From positions 2,418,001-2,482,000 of the forward strand of contig NZ_CP065373.1 in the NCBI RefSeq assembly GCF_015710575.1: 64,000 nucleotides of DNA, written 5' to 3'. The stretch comes from Mycolicibacterium mengxianglii (GTDB lineage Bacteria; Actinomycetota; Actinomycetes; Mycobacteriales; Mycobacteriaceae). Shown one piece after another: positions 56,587 to 64,000 of this stretch. Positions within the stretch are counted from its first letter, which is position 1. The number at the start of each line of letters is the position of its first letter. The notes beneath the pieces were generated by a model, which saw nothing but the letters and a program-made list of their open reading frames with translations, searched no databases and had not been told where the DNA came from. The position numbers and the translations under genes were made by a program.

Positions 56587-58191
56587 CTAGGCGAACGTCG
56601 CGCGCAAGTGTTGCACCACGGCCTCGGCCGCATCCGCAGGGGAGACACCGCGCGCTGCCAGCCCGAGGTAGCCGTCGGGCCGGACGAAGGCCGAGACGTC
56701 TTTGGCGGCGTAGCCGCGGGCGAATTCACCGTCGACGTCACGGATCAGTGGCAGCACGGTGTCGGCGACGTCGGCATCGGAAGCTGCGACCAGATACACC
56801 CCGGCGCGCCCATGTGCCGCAGCGGTGGCGGCCCGGGCCACGACTTCCAGCTCCGCCACCTCGGTGACTCCCGGGCCGGCGTACAGCAGGACCGTGTGGT
56901 CCCGGCGGTTGAGCAGGCTGAACAACCGCAACGGCGCGGTGACCGCGTCGCGGCGCAATCCGGTGGCATCGGGGGCACGCTCGCCTGCCCCCTCGGCCAC
57001 GATGGGGCTGCCGGCATAGGAGATCAACAACTGGGCTTCGCGGCGGATCGCGTAGTCGGGGTCAGCGGCGTCGGCGCCGATTCCGGCCCGTGCGCTGCGG
57101 ACGGTGCGCCCCACCACCTCCTCACCGACCGGACGGCGTTCGGCGTCGTAGCTGTCGAGTAGGCCGGCAGCGGCCTCGCCGCGGACCGCGAGCGCCAACT
57201 TCCACGCCAGGTTGTGAGCGTCCTGGATGCCGGTGTTCATGCCCTGCGCCCCGGTGGGCGGATGGATGTGGGCGGCGTCGCCTGCGATGAACACCCGGCC
57301 GGAGCCGTAGCTGTCCACGATGCGGTGGCTGATCCGGAACACCGAGGACCAACGCAGGTTGCGCGCGGTCACCGGTTCCGGGGAAAGCCGGTCGAGCACC
57401 GCCTGGATGTCGTCGAGCCGTGGGGCACGCGCACCTTCGAAACCGTGCGCGATGCCGTCCGCAGCAGCCGGGGCGGCCGCGAGCTCGGCAGGTACCAACA
57501 TCGACATCCGGTAGCGGCCACGCCCGGGCAACGGGATGCAGACCAGCAGATCGTCGGTGATGCCGTCGCTCTGGTGCATCGCCCGCAGCGCGAACCCGCG
57601 CGGCAGTGACCAGTCCACCTCGACGTCGCCGAGCATGTACTGCTCATCGAACGCCGCGCCTTCGAAGGTGGCCCCCAGCGCCTTGCGGACCACGCTGTGG
57701 GCGCCGTCGGCCCCGACCAGATACCTCGCACGCAGCATCTGCTGACCGGAGTCGCTGGACACCGAGGCTGTCACCCCGTCGTCGTCCTGGCTGAACCCGG
57801 TCACCCGCACGCCCCGCTCCACGACGACGCCACGGTGGGCGAGCTCGGAGCGCAGTACGCGTTCGGTGGCGTATTGCGGAATGCAGATGAAGCCGAACGG
57901 CACCTCCGCCGGCAGTGACAGTTCGAGCTGCGCGACCTCGGCCCCGTTGACGTACACCACCTGTCCGCGCATCGGGATGGATTCATCGAGGATGGCGTTC
58001 AACACCCCCATGCCCTCGAACACCTCGAGCGTACGAGGTTGCACCCCAACGGCTTTCGCATACTGAGGAGGTTCGGCAAGGGCGTCGACGATGCGGCAGT
58101 CGACACCGCGGCGGTTGAGTTCGATCGCGGCGGTCAGGCCGATCGGGCCGGCCCCGGCAATCAGAACGTCGGTGTCAACAGGCAGCGTCAC
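56587..58191 (-). CDS. Class A FAD-dependent monooxygenase
   Basis: This 534-residue flavoprotein monooxygenase resembles the phenol hydroxylase/PheA/TfdB group. It carries [17 protein letters not shown] (GxGxxG, ~13), [15 protein letters not shown] (DG motif, ~158) and [19 protein letters not shown] (GD motif, ~295). The C-terminal thioredoxin-like domain of phenol hydroxylases seems present but shorter. It probably hydroxylates an aromatic or polyketide compound with NAD(P)H and O2. It lies in the place where M. tuberculosis has ilvG (Rv1820), so it is probably an accessory insertion. Confidence 0.9.
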   Translation of the reverse strand: MTLPVDTDVLIAGAGPIGLTAAIELNRRGVDCRIVDALAEPPQYAKAVGVQPRTLEVFEGMGVLNAILDESIPMRGQVVYVNGAEVAQLELSLPAEVPFGFICIPQYATERVLRSELAHRGVVVERGVRVTGFSQDDDGVTASVSSDSGQQMLRARYLVGADGAHSVVRKALGATFEGAAFDEQYMLGDVEVDWSLPRGFALRAMHQSDGITDDLLVCIPLPGRGRYRMSMLVPAELAAAPAAADGIAHGFEGARAPRLDDIQAVLDRLSPEPVTARNLRWSSVFRISHRIVDSYGSGRVFIAGDAAHIHPPTGAQGMNTGIQDAHNLAWKLALAVRGEAAAGLLDSYDAERRPVGEEVVGRTVRSARAGIGADAADPDYAIRREAQLLISYAGSPIVAEGAGERAPDATGLRRDAVTAPLRLFSLLNRRDHTVLLYAGPGVTEVAELEVVARAATAAAHGRAGVYLVAASDADVADTVLPLIRDVDGEFARGYAAKDVSAFVRPDGYLGLAARGVSPADAAEAVVQHLRATFA

Positions 58192-58311
58192 AGTCTGGAT
58201 TATGCAGATCGGGGGACGCGCCGGGGCCCAACTGACGATCCTGGGTGGTGGCCGACACGGCCCAGCTCAGCTTCCCGCCCCGCTGAATTCTGCTCCGCGT
58301 ACCGTTGTCGT

Positions 58312-60654
58312 GTGGCACGGACCTCCTCCAAAACGAAAACCAGCGACAACAAACCGGGCAAGCTCAGCGGCCGGTTCTGGAAACTGCTGGGAGCCAGCGC
58401 GGACAAGAACCACGAACGCTCCCTGAACGAGGTGCGCGATTCGGGGGCCTTCGCCGACAAGGCCGCCGAACTCGACGACGACGAGCTCCGCAAGGCCGCC
58501 CAGCTGCTGAACCTCGACGCCCTCGCCGACGCCGCCGACATCCAGCAGTTCCTGGCCATCGCGCGGGAAGCCGCCGAACGAGCCACCGGGCTGCGACCGT
58601 TCGACGTCCAGTTGCAGGGCGCGCTGCGGATGCTGGCCGGCGACGTCGTGGAGATGGCCACCGGTGAAGGCAAGACCCTCGCCGGCGCCGTGGCCGCAGC
58701 CGGCTACGCCCTTGGTGGCCGCCGCGTGCACGTCATCTCCGTCAACGACTACCTGGCCCGTCGCGACGCCGAGTGGATGGGCCCGCTGATCGAGGCCATG
58801 GGGCTGACCGTCGGCTGGATCACCGGCGAGTCCACCGCCGACGAACGGCGGGCGGCCTACCAGTGCGACGTCACCTACGCCTCGGTCAACGAGATCGGCT
58901 TCGACGTGCTGCGCGACCAGCTGGTCACCGACGTCGAGGACCTGGTGTCACCGAACCCTGACGTGGCGCTCATCGACGAAGCGGACTCGGTGCTGGTCGA
59001 TGAGGCGCTGGTGCCGTTGGTGCTGGCCGGAACCACCCACCGGGAAACCCCGCGGCTGGAGATCGTCGAACTCATCGGCAACTTGGTTCCCGAAACCGAC
59101 TACTCCGCCGACGCCGACCGGCGCAACATCCACCTCACCGAAGCCGGTGCTCAGAAGATCGAAAAGGCCCTCGGCGGTATCGACCTGTACTCCGAAGAGC
59201 ACGTCGGCACCACGCTGACGGAGGTGAACGTCGCCCTGCACGCCCACGTGCTGCTGCAACGCGACGTGCACTACATCGTCCGTGACGGCGCGGTGCACCT
59301 GATCAACGCCTCCCGCGGCCGGATCGCCCAACTGCAGCGCTGGCCGGACGGGCTGCAGGCGGCTGTCGAAGCCAAAGAGGGCATCGAGACCACCGAGACC
59401 GGCGAGGTGCTCGACAACATCACCGTCCAGGCCCTGATCAACCGGTATCCGACCGTGTGCGGGATGACCGGCACCGCCCTGGCCGCCGGGGAGCAGCTGC
59501 GCCAGTTCTACAAGCTCGGTGTCTCACCGATCCCGCAGAACACCCCGAACATCCGCGAAGACGCCGAAGACCGGGTGTACATCACCGCCGCGGCCAAGAT
59601 GGACGCCGTGATCGAGCACATCCAGGAGGTGCACGCCACCGGCCGGCCGGTGCTCGTCGGCACCCACGATGTCGCCGAGTCCGAGGAACTGCACGAGCGC
59701 CTGGTGAAACGGAAGGTCCGCGCGGTCGTCCTGAATGCCAAGAACGACGAGGAAGAGGCCGCGGTGATCGCCGAGGCCGGTGCCCTGGCCGCGGTCACCG
59801 TGTCCACCCAGATGGCCGGGCGCGGCACCGACATCCGGCTCGGCGGATCGGACGAGAAGGACCACGACCAGGTAGTCGAACTGGGCGGTCTGCATGTCGT
59901 CGGCACCGGCCGGCACATCACCGAGCGGTTGGACAACCAGCTGCGCGGCCGCGCAGGCCGCCAGGGTGACCCCGGTTCCTCGGTGTTCTTCGCCAGCTGG
60001 GAGGACGCTGTCGTCGTCTCCCACCTGGACGTCGACAAACTACCCAACGACACCGACGACGACGGCCGGATCACCAGCCCCAGGGCGGCCAGCCTGCTCG
60101 ACGACGCCCAGCGCATCGCCGAAGGTCGACTGCTCGACGTGCACGCCAACACCTGGCGCTACAACCACCTGATCGCCCAGCAGCGCGCCATCATCGTCGA
60201 CCGGCGCAACACCCTGCTGTCCACCCCCACGGCCCGTGACGAGCTCAAGGAGCTGGCGCCGCGGCGGTACGAGGAACTGGCCGAAACCATCTCCGACGAG
60301 GAGCTGGAACGCATCTGCCGGCTGATCATGCTCTACCACCTGGACCGCGGCTGGGCCGATCACCAGGCCTTCCTCGCGGACATCCGGGAGAGCATCCACC
60401 TGCGGGCGCTCGGGCGGCAGAACCCGCTCGACGAGTTCCACCGGATGGCGGTCGACGCGTTCACCTCGCTGGCCGCCGACGCGGTGGAAGCCGCGCAGCA
60501 GACTTTCGAGACCGCTGACCTGCTCAACGACGAGCCGGGGCTGGATCTGTCGAAGCTGGCCCGCCCGACGTCGACCTGGACCTACATGGTTCACGACAAC
60601 CCGCTACAGGACGACACGCTGTCGGCACTGAGTCTGCCCGGCATCTTCCGCTGA
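58312..60654 (+). CDS. secA2: Accessory Sec translocase ATPase SecA2
   Basis: This is a 780-residue SecA2, the non-essential SecA homologue that exports a subset of proteins, including virulence and survival factors in mycobacteria. Walker A is in MATGEGKT (~115), the DEAD-like motif is LIDEADSVL (~222), and [15 protein letters not shown] is motif VI of SecA. It is shorter than housekeeping SecA and lacks the C-terminal zinc tail. GTG 58312 is chosen because the residues before it are not SecA-like. The gene order secA2-pgsA2-DUF881-DUF1290-DUF881-gcvH-garA matches M. tuberculosis Rv1821-Rv1827. Confidence 0.96.
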   Translation: MARTSSKTKTSDNKPGKLSGRFWKLLGASADKNHERSLNEVRDSGAFADKAAELDDDELRKAAQLLNLDALADAADIQQFLAIAREAAERATGLRPFDVQLQGALRMLAGDVVEMATGEGKTLAGAVAAAGYALGGRRVHVISVNDYLARRDAEWMGPLIEAMGLTVGWITGESTADERRAAYQCDVTYASVNEIGFDVLRDQLVTDVEDLVSPNPDVALIDEADSVLVDEALVPLVLAGTTHRETPRLEIVELIGNLVPETDYSADADRRNIHLTEAGAQKIEKALGGIDLYSEEHVGTTLTEVNVALHAHVLLQRDVHYIVRDGAVHLINASRGRIAQLQRWPDGLQAAVEAKEGIETTETGEVLDNITVQALINRYPTVCGMTGTALAAGEQLRQFYKLGVSPIPQNTPNIREDAEDRVYITAAAKMDAVIEHIQEVHATGRPVLVGTHDVAESEELHERLVKRKVRAVVLNAKNDEEEAAVIAEAGALAAVTVSTQMAGRGTDIRLGGSDEKDHDQVVELGGLHVVGTGRHITERLDNQLRGRAGRQGDPGSSVFFASWEDAVVVSHLDVDKLPNDTDDDGRITSPRAASLLDDAQRIAEGRLLDVHANTWRYNHLIAQQRAIIVDRRNTLLSTPTARDELKELAPRRYEELAETISDEELERICRLIMLYHLDRGWADHQAFLADIRESIHLRALGRQNPLDEFHRMAVDAFTSLAADAVEAAQQTFETADLLNDEPGLDLSKLARPTSTWTYMVHDNPLQDDTLSALSLPGIFR

Positions 60655-60697
60655 GCTGGTGATCCACCTGCGCAGCGGGGGACGGTAGGTTACTCCC

Positions 60698-61306
60698 ATG
60701 ACGCCTGCTCCGGGGAGCTTGGGTGATCGCGTGTTCACGGTGCCCAACGCGCTCAGTTTGGTGCGTCTGGTCCTCATCCCGGTGTTCGTCTACCTGCTGC
60801 TGGGCGCCGGTGACGATCCGGGTGCCTTCGGGTGGGCCGTGGCGATCCTGATCTTCAGCGGTGCCTCTGACTGGCTCGACGGCAAGATCGCCCGGACCAT
60901 GAAGAACCAGTCCTCCAGGCTGGGGGAGTTGCTGGACCCGGCCGTCGACCGCCTCTACATGGTGGTGGTGCCGATCTCGTTCGGCCTGGCCGGCATCGTG
61001 CCGTGGTGGGTGATCGGGGTGCTGATCCTCCGGGACGGGCTGCTGGCCGCGATGCTGCCGGTGCTGCGCAGTCGTGGGCTGACCGCGCTGCCGGTGACCT
61101 ACATCGGCAAGGCGGCGACGTTCGCGCTGATGTCGGCCTTCCCGTTGATCCTGCTGGGGCAGTGGGACGCACTGTGGAGCAGGGTGCTCGGGGCCTGCGG
61201 GTGGGGCTTCCTCATCTGGGGCGTCGGCATGTACCTCTGGGCGTTCGTGCTCTACGTCATCCAGTTGGTGATGGTGATCCGGCAACTGCCCAAGGTCACC
61301 CGATGA
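60698..61306 (+). CDS. pgsA2: CDP-alcohol phosphatidyltransferase (PgsA2-like)
   Basis: This 202-residue membrane enzyme has the CDP-alcohol motif [20 protein letters not shown] with the final Asp later (D-x3-D), so it attaches a phosphatidyl group from CDP-DAG to an alcohol. The product is usually phosphatidylglycerol phosphate or cardiolipin, but for PgsA2 it is not firmly settled. Five or six hydrophobic segments are present. It starts 43 bases after secA2 and overlaps the DUF881 gene by 4 bases. Confidence 0.93.
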   Translation: MTPAPGSLGDRVFTVPNALSLVRLVLIPVFVYLLLGAGDDPGAFGWAVAILIFSGASDWLDGKIARTMKNQSSRLGELLDPAVDRLYMVVVPISFGLAGIVPWWVIGVLILRDGLLAAMLPVLRSRGLTALPVTYIGKAATFALMSAFPLILLGQWDALWSRVLGACGWGFLIWGVGMYLWAFVLYVIQLVMVIRQLPKVTR

Positions 61307-62217
61307 GAGAGCCCGACCGCACGCTCGGCGGCTTCGAACCCGCGGCCGGACTGTCGCCCCGCCAGGTGCACGCCGTCCAGAAGCTGCCCGTGCCGTCGCT
61401 GCTGCGCTCACTGCTGTCCGAACATCTCGACCCCGGTTATGCGGCCGCGGCGAAGGCTCGCGCAGACTCCCCGCACCCGCCACCACGCATGGTGCGCTGG
61501 GGTTGGCAGGCTACGGCGGCCCTGCTGATCGCCATGGTGTTCGCCGTCGCCGCCGCCCAGGCCCGCACCACCGCGCCCGGGGTCAGCGAGGCCCAGCATG
61601 TCCTGGCAGGCAGCGTGCGCGCCGCCGAGGGCACCACCGACGGACTGGCCGACCGCCGCGACACACTGGCCGCCGAAGTCGACGACATCGCCCGCCGCCA
61701 ATTGGCCGACGACGCCGAAGGTCAGCAGCTGTTGACCAGCCTGGACGAGGTCAACCTCCCCGCCGCCAGCACCCCGATGATCGGGCCGGGCGTCACCGTC
61801 ACCGTCACCGACCCCGGGATGGGACGCGACCTGACCGACGTGTCGAAGCAACGGGTTCCCGGCAGCCGGCAGGTGATCCTGGACCGCGACCTGCAACTTG
61901 TGGTCAATTCGCTGTGGGCCGCGGGCGCCGAGGCCATCGCCATCGACGGCATTCGCATGGGCCCCAACGTCACCATTCGACAGGCGGGCGGGGCCATCCT
62001 GGTTGACAATCACCCCACCGCCAGCCCCTACGTCATCGTCGCTCTGGGACCACCGAACGCCCTGCGTGACGGGTTCGACCGGAGTCCCGGCCTGATCCGG
62101 TTGCGGTTGCTGGAGGCCTCCTATGGGGTGGGGGCGACGGTGAGTGCCGACGAGGGCCTCACCGTGCCGACCGGCGCAACCCGAGAGATCAAGTTCGCCA
62201 AGCAGATGGGTCCGTGA
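61303..62217 (+). CDS. DUF881 family membrane protein (Rv1823-like)
   Basis: This 304-residue protein has one N-terminal membrane segment (~68-86, [20 protein letters not shown]), a coiled-coil-like region (~100-140) and a DUF881 domain with [11 protein letters not shown] and [15 protein letters not shown]. The function is unknown; related proteins in Bacillus lie in cell-division or sigma-factor gene neighbourhoods. It overlaps pgsA2 by 4 bases (ATGA) and begins a three-gene run with DUF1290 and another DUF881 gene. Confidence 0.85.
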   Translation: MREPDRTLGGFEPAAGLSPRQVHAVQKLPVPSLLRSLLSEHLDPGYAAAAKARADSPHPPPRMVRWGWQATAALLIAMVFAVAAAQARTTAPGVSEAQHVLAGSVRAAEGTTDGLADRRDTLAAEVDDIARRQLADDAEGQQLLTSLDEVNLPAASTPMIGPGVTVTVTDPGMGRDLTDVSKQRVPGSRQVILDRDLQLVVNSLWAAGAEAIAIDGIRMGPNVTIRQAGGAILVDNHPTASPYVIVALGPPNALRDGFDRSPGLIRLRLLEASYGVGATVSADEGLTVPTGATREIKFAKQMGP

Positions 62218-62232
62218 GATGGAGTCCTGCCG

Positions 62233-62565
62233 ATGATCGGCATCGCCGCGCTCGTCGTGGGCATCGTGCTCGGATTGGTGTTCCAGCCCGCGGTGCCCGA
62301 GATGGTCCAGCCCTACCTGCCGATCGCGGTCGTGGCGGCGCTGGACGCGGTTTTCGGCGGACTGCGCGCGTATCTGGAAGCCATCTTCGACGCCAAGGTG
62401 TTCGTGGTGTCGTTCGTGTTCAACGTGCTGGTCGCGGCGCTGATCGTCTACGTCGGGGACCAGTTGGGCGTCGGCACCCAGCTGTCCACCGCGATCATCG
62501 TGGTGCTCGGTATCCGGATTTTCGGCAACGCCGCGGCGTTGCGCCGCCGGCTGTTCGGGGCCTGA
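62233..62565 (+). CDS. DUF1290 small membrane protein (Rv1824-like)
   Basis: This 110-residue small protein has three membrane segments and the family sequence PYLPIAVVAALDAVFGGLRA, seen in many Gram-positive bacteria next to DUF881 genes. The function is unknown. It sits between two DUF881 genes at short spacings (15 bases before, 6 after), so the three probably make one complex. Confidence 0.88.
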   Translation: MIGIAALVVGIVLGLVFQPAVPEMVQPYLPIAVVAALDAVFGGLRAYLEAIFDAKVFVVSFVFNVLVAALIVYVGDQLGVGTQLSTAIIVVLGIRIFGNAAALRRRLFGA

Positions 62566-62571
62566 TGCCGA

Positions 62572-63336
62572 GTGCCTGAGATCACCCCGTCCGAACACGG
62601 CCGCCACGAACTGCCTGCGGATGCCGAGCCGCCGCGACAGCGGACGCGCTCACAGCTGGTGTTCGGTGTGTTGGCAGTGCTTCTGTGCCTGATGCTCGGA
62701 GTGGCGATCGCCACCCAGGTGCGGCAGACCGAGACCGGCGATTCGCTGGAGTCGGCGCGTCCCGCGGATTTGCTCGTGCTGTTGGATTCGCTGCAGCAGC
62801 GCGAGGCCGCCCTCAACACCGAAGTCGCCGACCTGCAACGCACCCTGGCCTCGCTGCAGGCGGCGGGCAACTCCGATCAGGCCGCCATCGACAACGCACG
62901 TGCCCGCCTGGCAGCGTTGTCGATCCTCATCGGCACGGTCGGTGCCACCGGCCCCGGGGTCACAGTGACGATCGAGGACCCCGCCCGCGGGGTGGCGCCG
63001 GAGACGATGCTCGACGTGATCAACGAATTGCGCGCCGCCGGTGCCGAGGCCATGGAGATCCGCGCGGCCGATGGTGCGGTGCGTGTCGGGGTCGACACCT
63101 GGGTGGTGGGCACGCCCGGGGCGTTGGCCGTCGACGATCTCGTGGTCTCGCCCCCGTATTCTGTTCTGGCGATTGGGGATCCGCCCACCCTGGCCGCGGC
63201 GATGAATATTCCGGGCGGTGCCGTCGACAGCGTGGAACGGGTGGGGGGCACCATGACGATCCAGCAGTCGGACCGCGTTGACGTCACCACCTTGCGGCAA
63301 CCGAAACCGCGCCAATACGCTCAGCCGGTCAAATGA
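62572..63336 (+). CDS. DUF881 family membrane protein (Rv1825-like)
   Basis: This 254-residue protein has one membrane segment (~31-48, VFGVLAVLLCLMLGVAIA), a coiled coil (~65-115) and a DUF881 domain with GPGVTVTIEDPA and INELRAAGAEAMEIRA. It is a paralogue of the Rv1823-like gene. It starts at GTG 62572 after a 6-base gap. The two DUF881 proteins probably bind each other through their coiled coils, in keeping with conserved linkage to DUF1290. Confidence 0.86.
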   Translation: MPEITPSEHGRHELPADAEPPRQRTRSQLVFGVLAVLLCLMLGVAIATQVRQTETGDSLESARPADLLVLLDSLQQREAALNTEVADLQRTLASLQAAGNSDQAAIDNARARLAALSILIGTVGATGPGVTVTIEDPARGVAPETMLDVINELRAAGAEAMEIRAADGAVRVGVDTWVVGTPGALAVDDLVVSPPYSVLAIGDPPTLAAAMNIPGGAVDSVERVGGTMTIQQSDRVDVTTLRQPKPRQYAQPVK

Positions 63337-63391
63337 CGCCAGATCTTCAACGGCGAGTACGTGCAAACAACGAGTGGAGCGAGAACCGAAC

Positions 63392-63787
63392 GTGAGCGAG
63401 ATCCCAGCCGATCTGCACTACACCCCCGATCACGAGTGGATTCGCCGCACCGGCGACGACACCGTCCGGGTCGGCATCACCGACTATGCGCAGTCCGCTC
63501 TGGGTGACGTGGTTTTTGTGCAGCTTCCCGACATCGGCATTGAACTCACCTCGGGTGACACCTTCGGCGAGGTGGAGTCCACGAAGTCGGTGTCCGACCT
63601 GTACGCCCCGGTCACCGCCAAAGTCGTTGCGGTCAACGGTGAGTTGGAGGGCAGCCCGGACCTGGTGAACTCCGACCCTTACGGCGCCGGTTGGCTGCTG
63701 GAGTTGCAGGCGGCGCCGGGCGAACTCGAGGCCGGGTTCGGTGCGCTGCTGGACGCAGAGGCCTACCGCGCCACGCTCACCGAGTAG
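63392..63787 (+). CDS. gcvH: Glycine cleavage system H protein
   Basis: This 131-residue H protein carries the lipoyl-lysine in VESTKSVSDLYAPV. In the glycine cleavage system it shuttles the aminomethyl group between the P, T and L proteins. Other conserved parts are YTPDHEWI and GITDYAQSALGDVV. It starts at GTG 63392, 55 bases after the DUF881 gene. No gcvP or gcvT is in the window, which is usual for mycobacteria. Confidence 0.96.
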   Translation: MSEIPADLHYTPDHEWIRRTGDDTVRVGITDYAQSALGDVVFVQLPDIGIELTSGDTFGEVESTKSVSDLYAPVTAKVVAVNGELEGSPDLVNSDPYGAGWLLELQAAPGELEAGFGALLDAEAYRATLTE

Positions 63788-63870
63788 CGGTTGTTAGTGT
63801 GCCTGCCAGCCGTGTTTCCTGCCGTGCTGGGCACAATGTCGCCGATCGCGCGGTAACGTCGGGGGCGCGG

Positions 63871-63890
63871 CGGTAGGCACAGTTCTACCG
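63871..63890. promoter_or_regulatory. Inverted repeat in garA leader
   Basis: CGGTAG-GCACAGTT-CTACCG is a perfect 6-base-arm inverted repeat lying 38 bases upstream of garA, in the 140-base gap after gcvH. It could be an operator or a promoter element. Six bases is short, so chance is possible. Confidence 0.35.
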
Positions 63891-63927
63891 GCGATAAGCG
63901 CCACAAGCAGCCAGTGAGGAGCAGCGT

Positions 63928-64000
63928 GTGACGGACAAGGACAGCAACTCGGGGGCTGACCAGGTGTCTGATGAGGTAACAGTCGAGACGACGTCGGTCT
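63928..64000 (+). CDS. garA: GarA, FHA-domain regulator (5' end only)
   Basis: Only the first 24 codons are in the window. They read VTDKDSNSG then SDEVTVETTSV, which fits the N-terminus of GarA (Rv1827). The threonine pair in ETTSV is where PknB/PknG phosphorylate GarA to switch off its control of 2-oxoglutarate metabolism. It uses GTG 63928 with GAGGAGCAG upstream. The downstream FHA domain is beyond the window. Confidence 0.85.
   Translation, partial: MTDKDSNSGADQVSDEVTVETTSV

Overview
The window looks like chromosomal DNA from a mycobacterium of the Mycolicibacterium type. It is about two-thirds G+C by eye, uses GTG and TTG starts freely, and encodes mycobacterial families such as DUF4193, a 13E12/DUF222 HNH protein, a Ddn-like F420 enzyme, SecA2 and GarA. 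The right end matches, from memory, the gene order of M. tuberculosis Rv1814 to Rv1827: sterol desaturase, exported serine protease, TetR, flavoprotein, BacA, secA2, pgsA2, two DUF881 genes around a DUF1290 gene, gcvH and garA. No rRNA, tRNA, CRISPR array, transposase or prophage was seen.

Layout. 1-7.2 kb: end of monomeric isocitrate dehydrogenase, a membrane GGDEF/EAL protein, an acyltransferase, DUF4193 and Tex. 7.3-15.1 kb: an unusual zinc-ribbon SDR, a YcsI-like protein with a carboxylate transporter, a secreted NlpC/P60-like protein with a broken proline-rich tail, an orphan SOS box, an SGNH hydrolase, and a TetR/DUF308 pair. 15.2-20.4 kb: a molybdenum hydroxylase locus of the xanthine/CO dehydrogenase family, split into convergent M-S and L-G halves, with a TetR. 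20.5-27.1 kb: an anti-sigma antagonist/kinase pair, an aldo/keto reductase, an SDR, a Ser/Thr kinase and a TetR.

27.3-35.6 kb is the most operon-like accessory block. It holds a complete peptide-type ABC importer (fused double ATPase, two permeases, lipoprotein), a truncated isochorismatase-like ORF, a metallo-beta-lactamase-fold hydrolase, an unknown protein and a 2-oxoglutarate-type dioxygenase. Most junctions overlap by 4 bases. Upstream lie a divergent TetR and two matching inverted repeats, which suggests a substrate-induced uptake and catabolism system.

35.6-48.3 kb: a SnoaL-like/LysR pair, an SOS-box-linked HNH protein, malQ, an MFS transporter, paired SMR pumps, a carboxylesterase, a sterol desaturase-like protein, a two-part cation/proton antiporter and a flavoprotein oxidase. 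48.5-64 kb: the SecA2/GarA neighbourhood, with a TetR/Ddn-like divergent pair bearing twin operators, a VOC/flavoprotein operon under a KstR-like site, a tandem duplication of the BacA-type transporter, a class A monooxygenase, secA2, the pgsA2-to-gcvH run and the first codons of garA.
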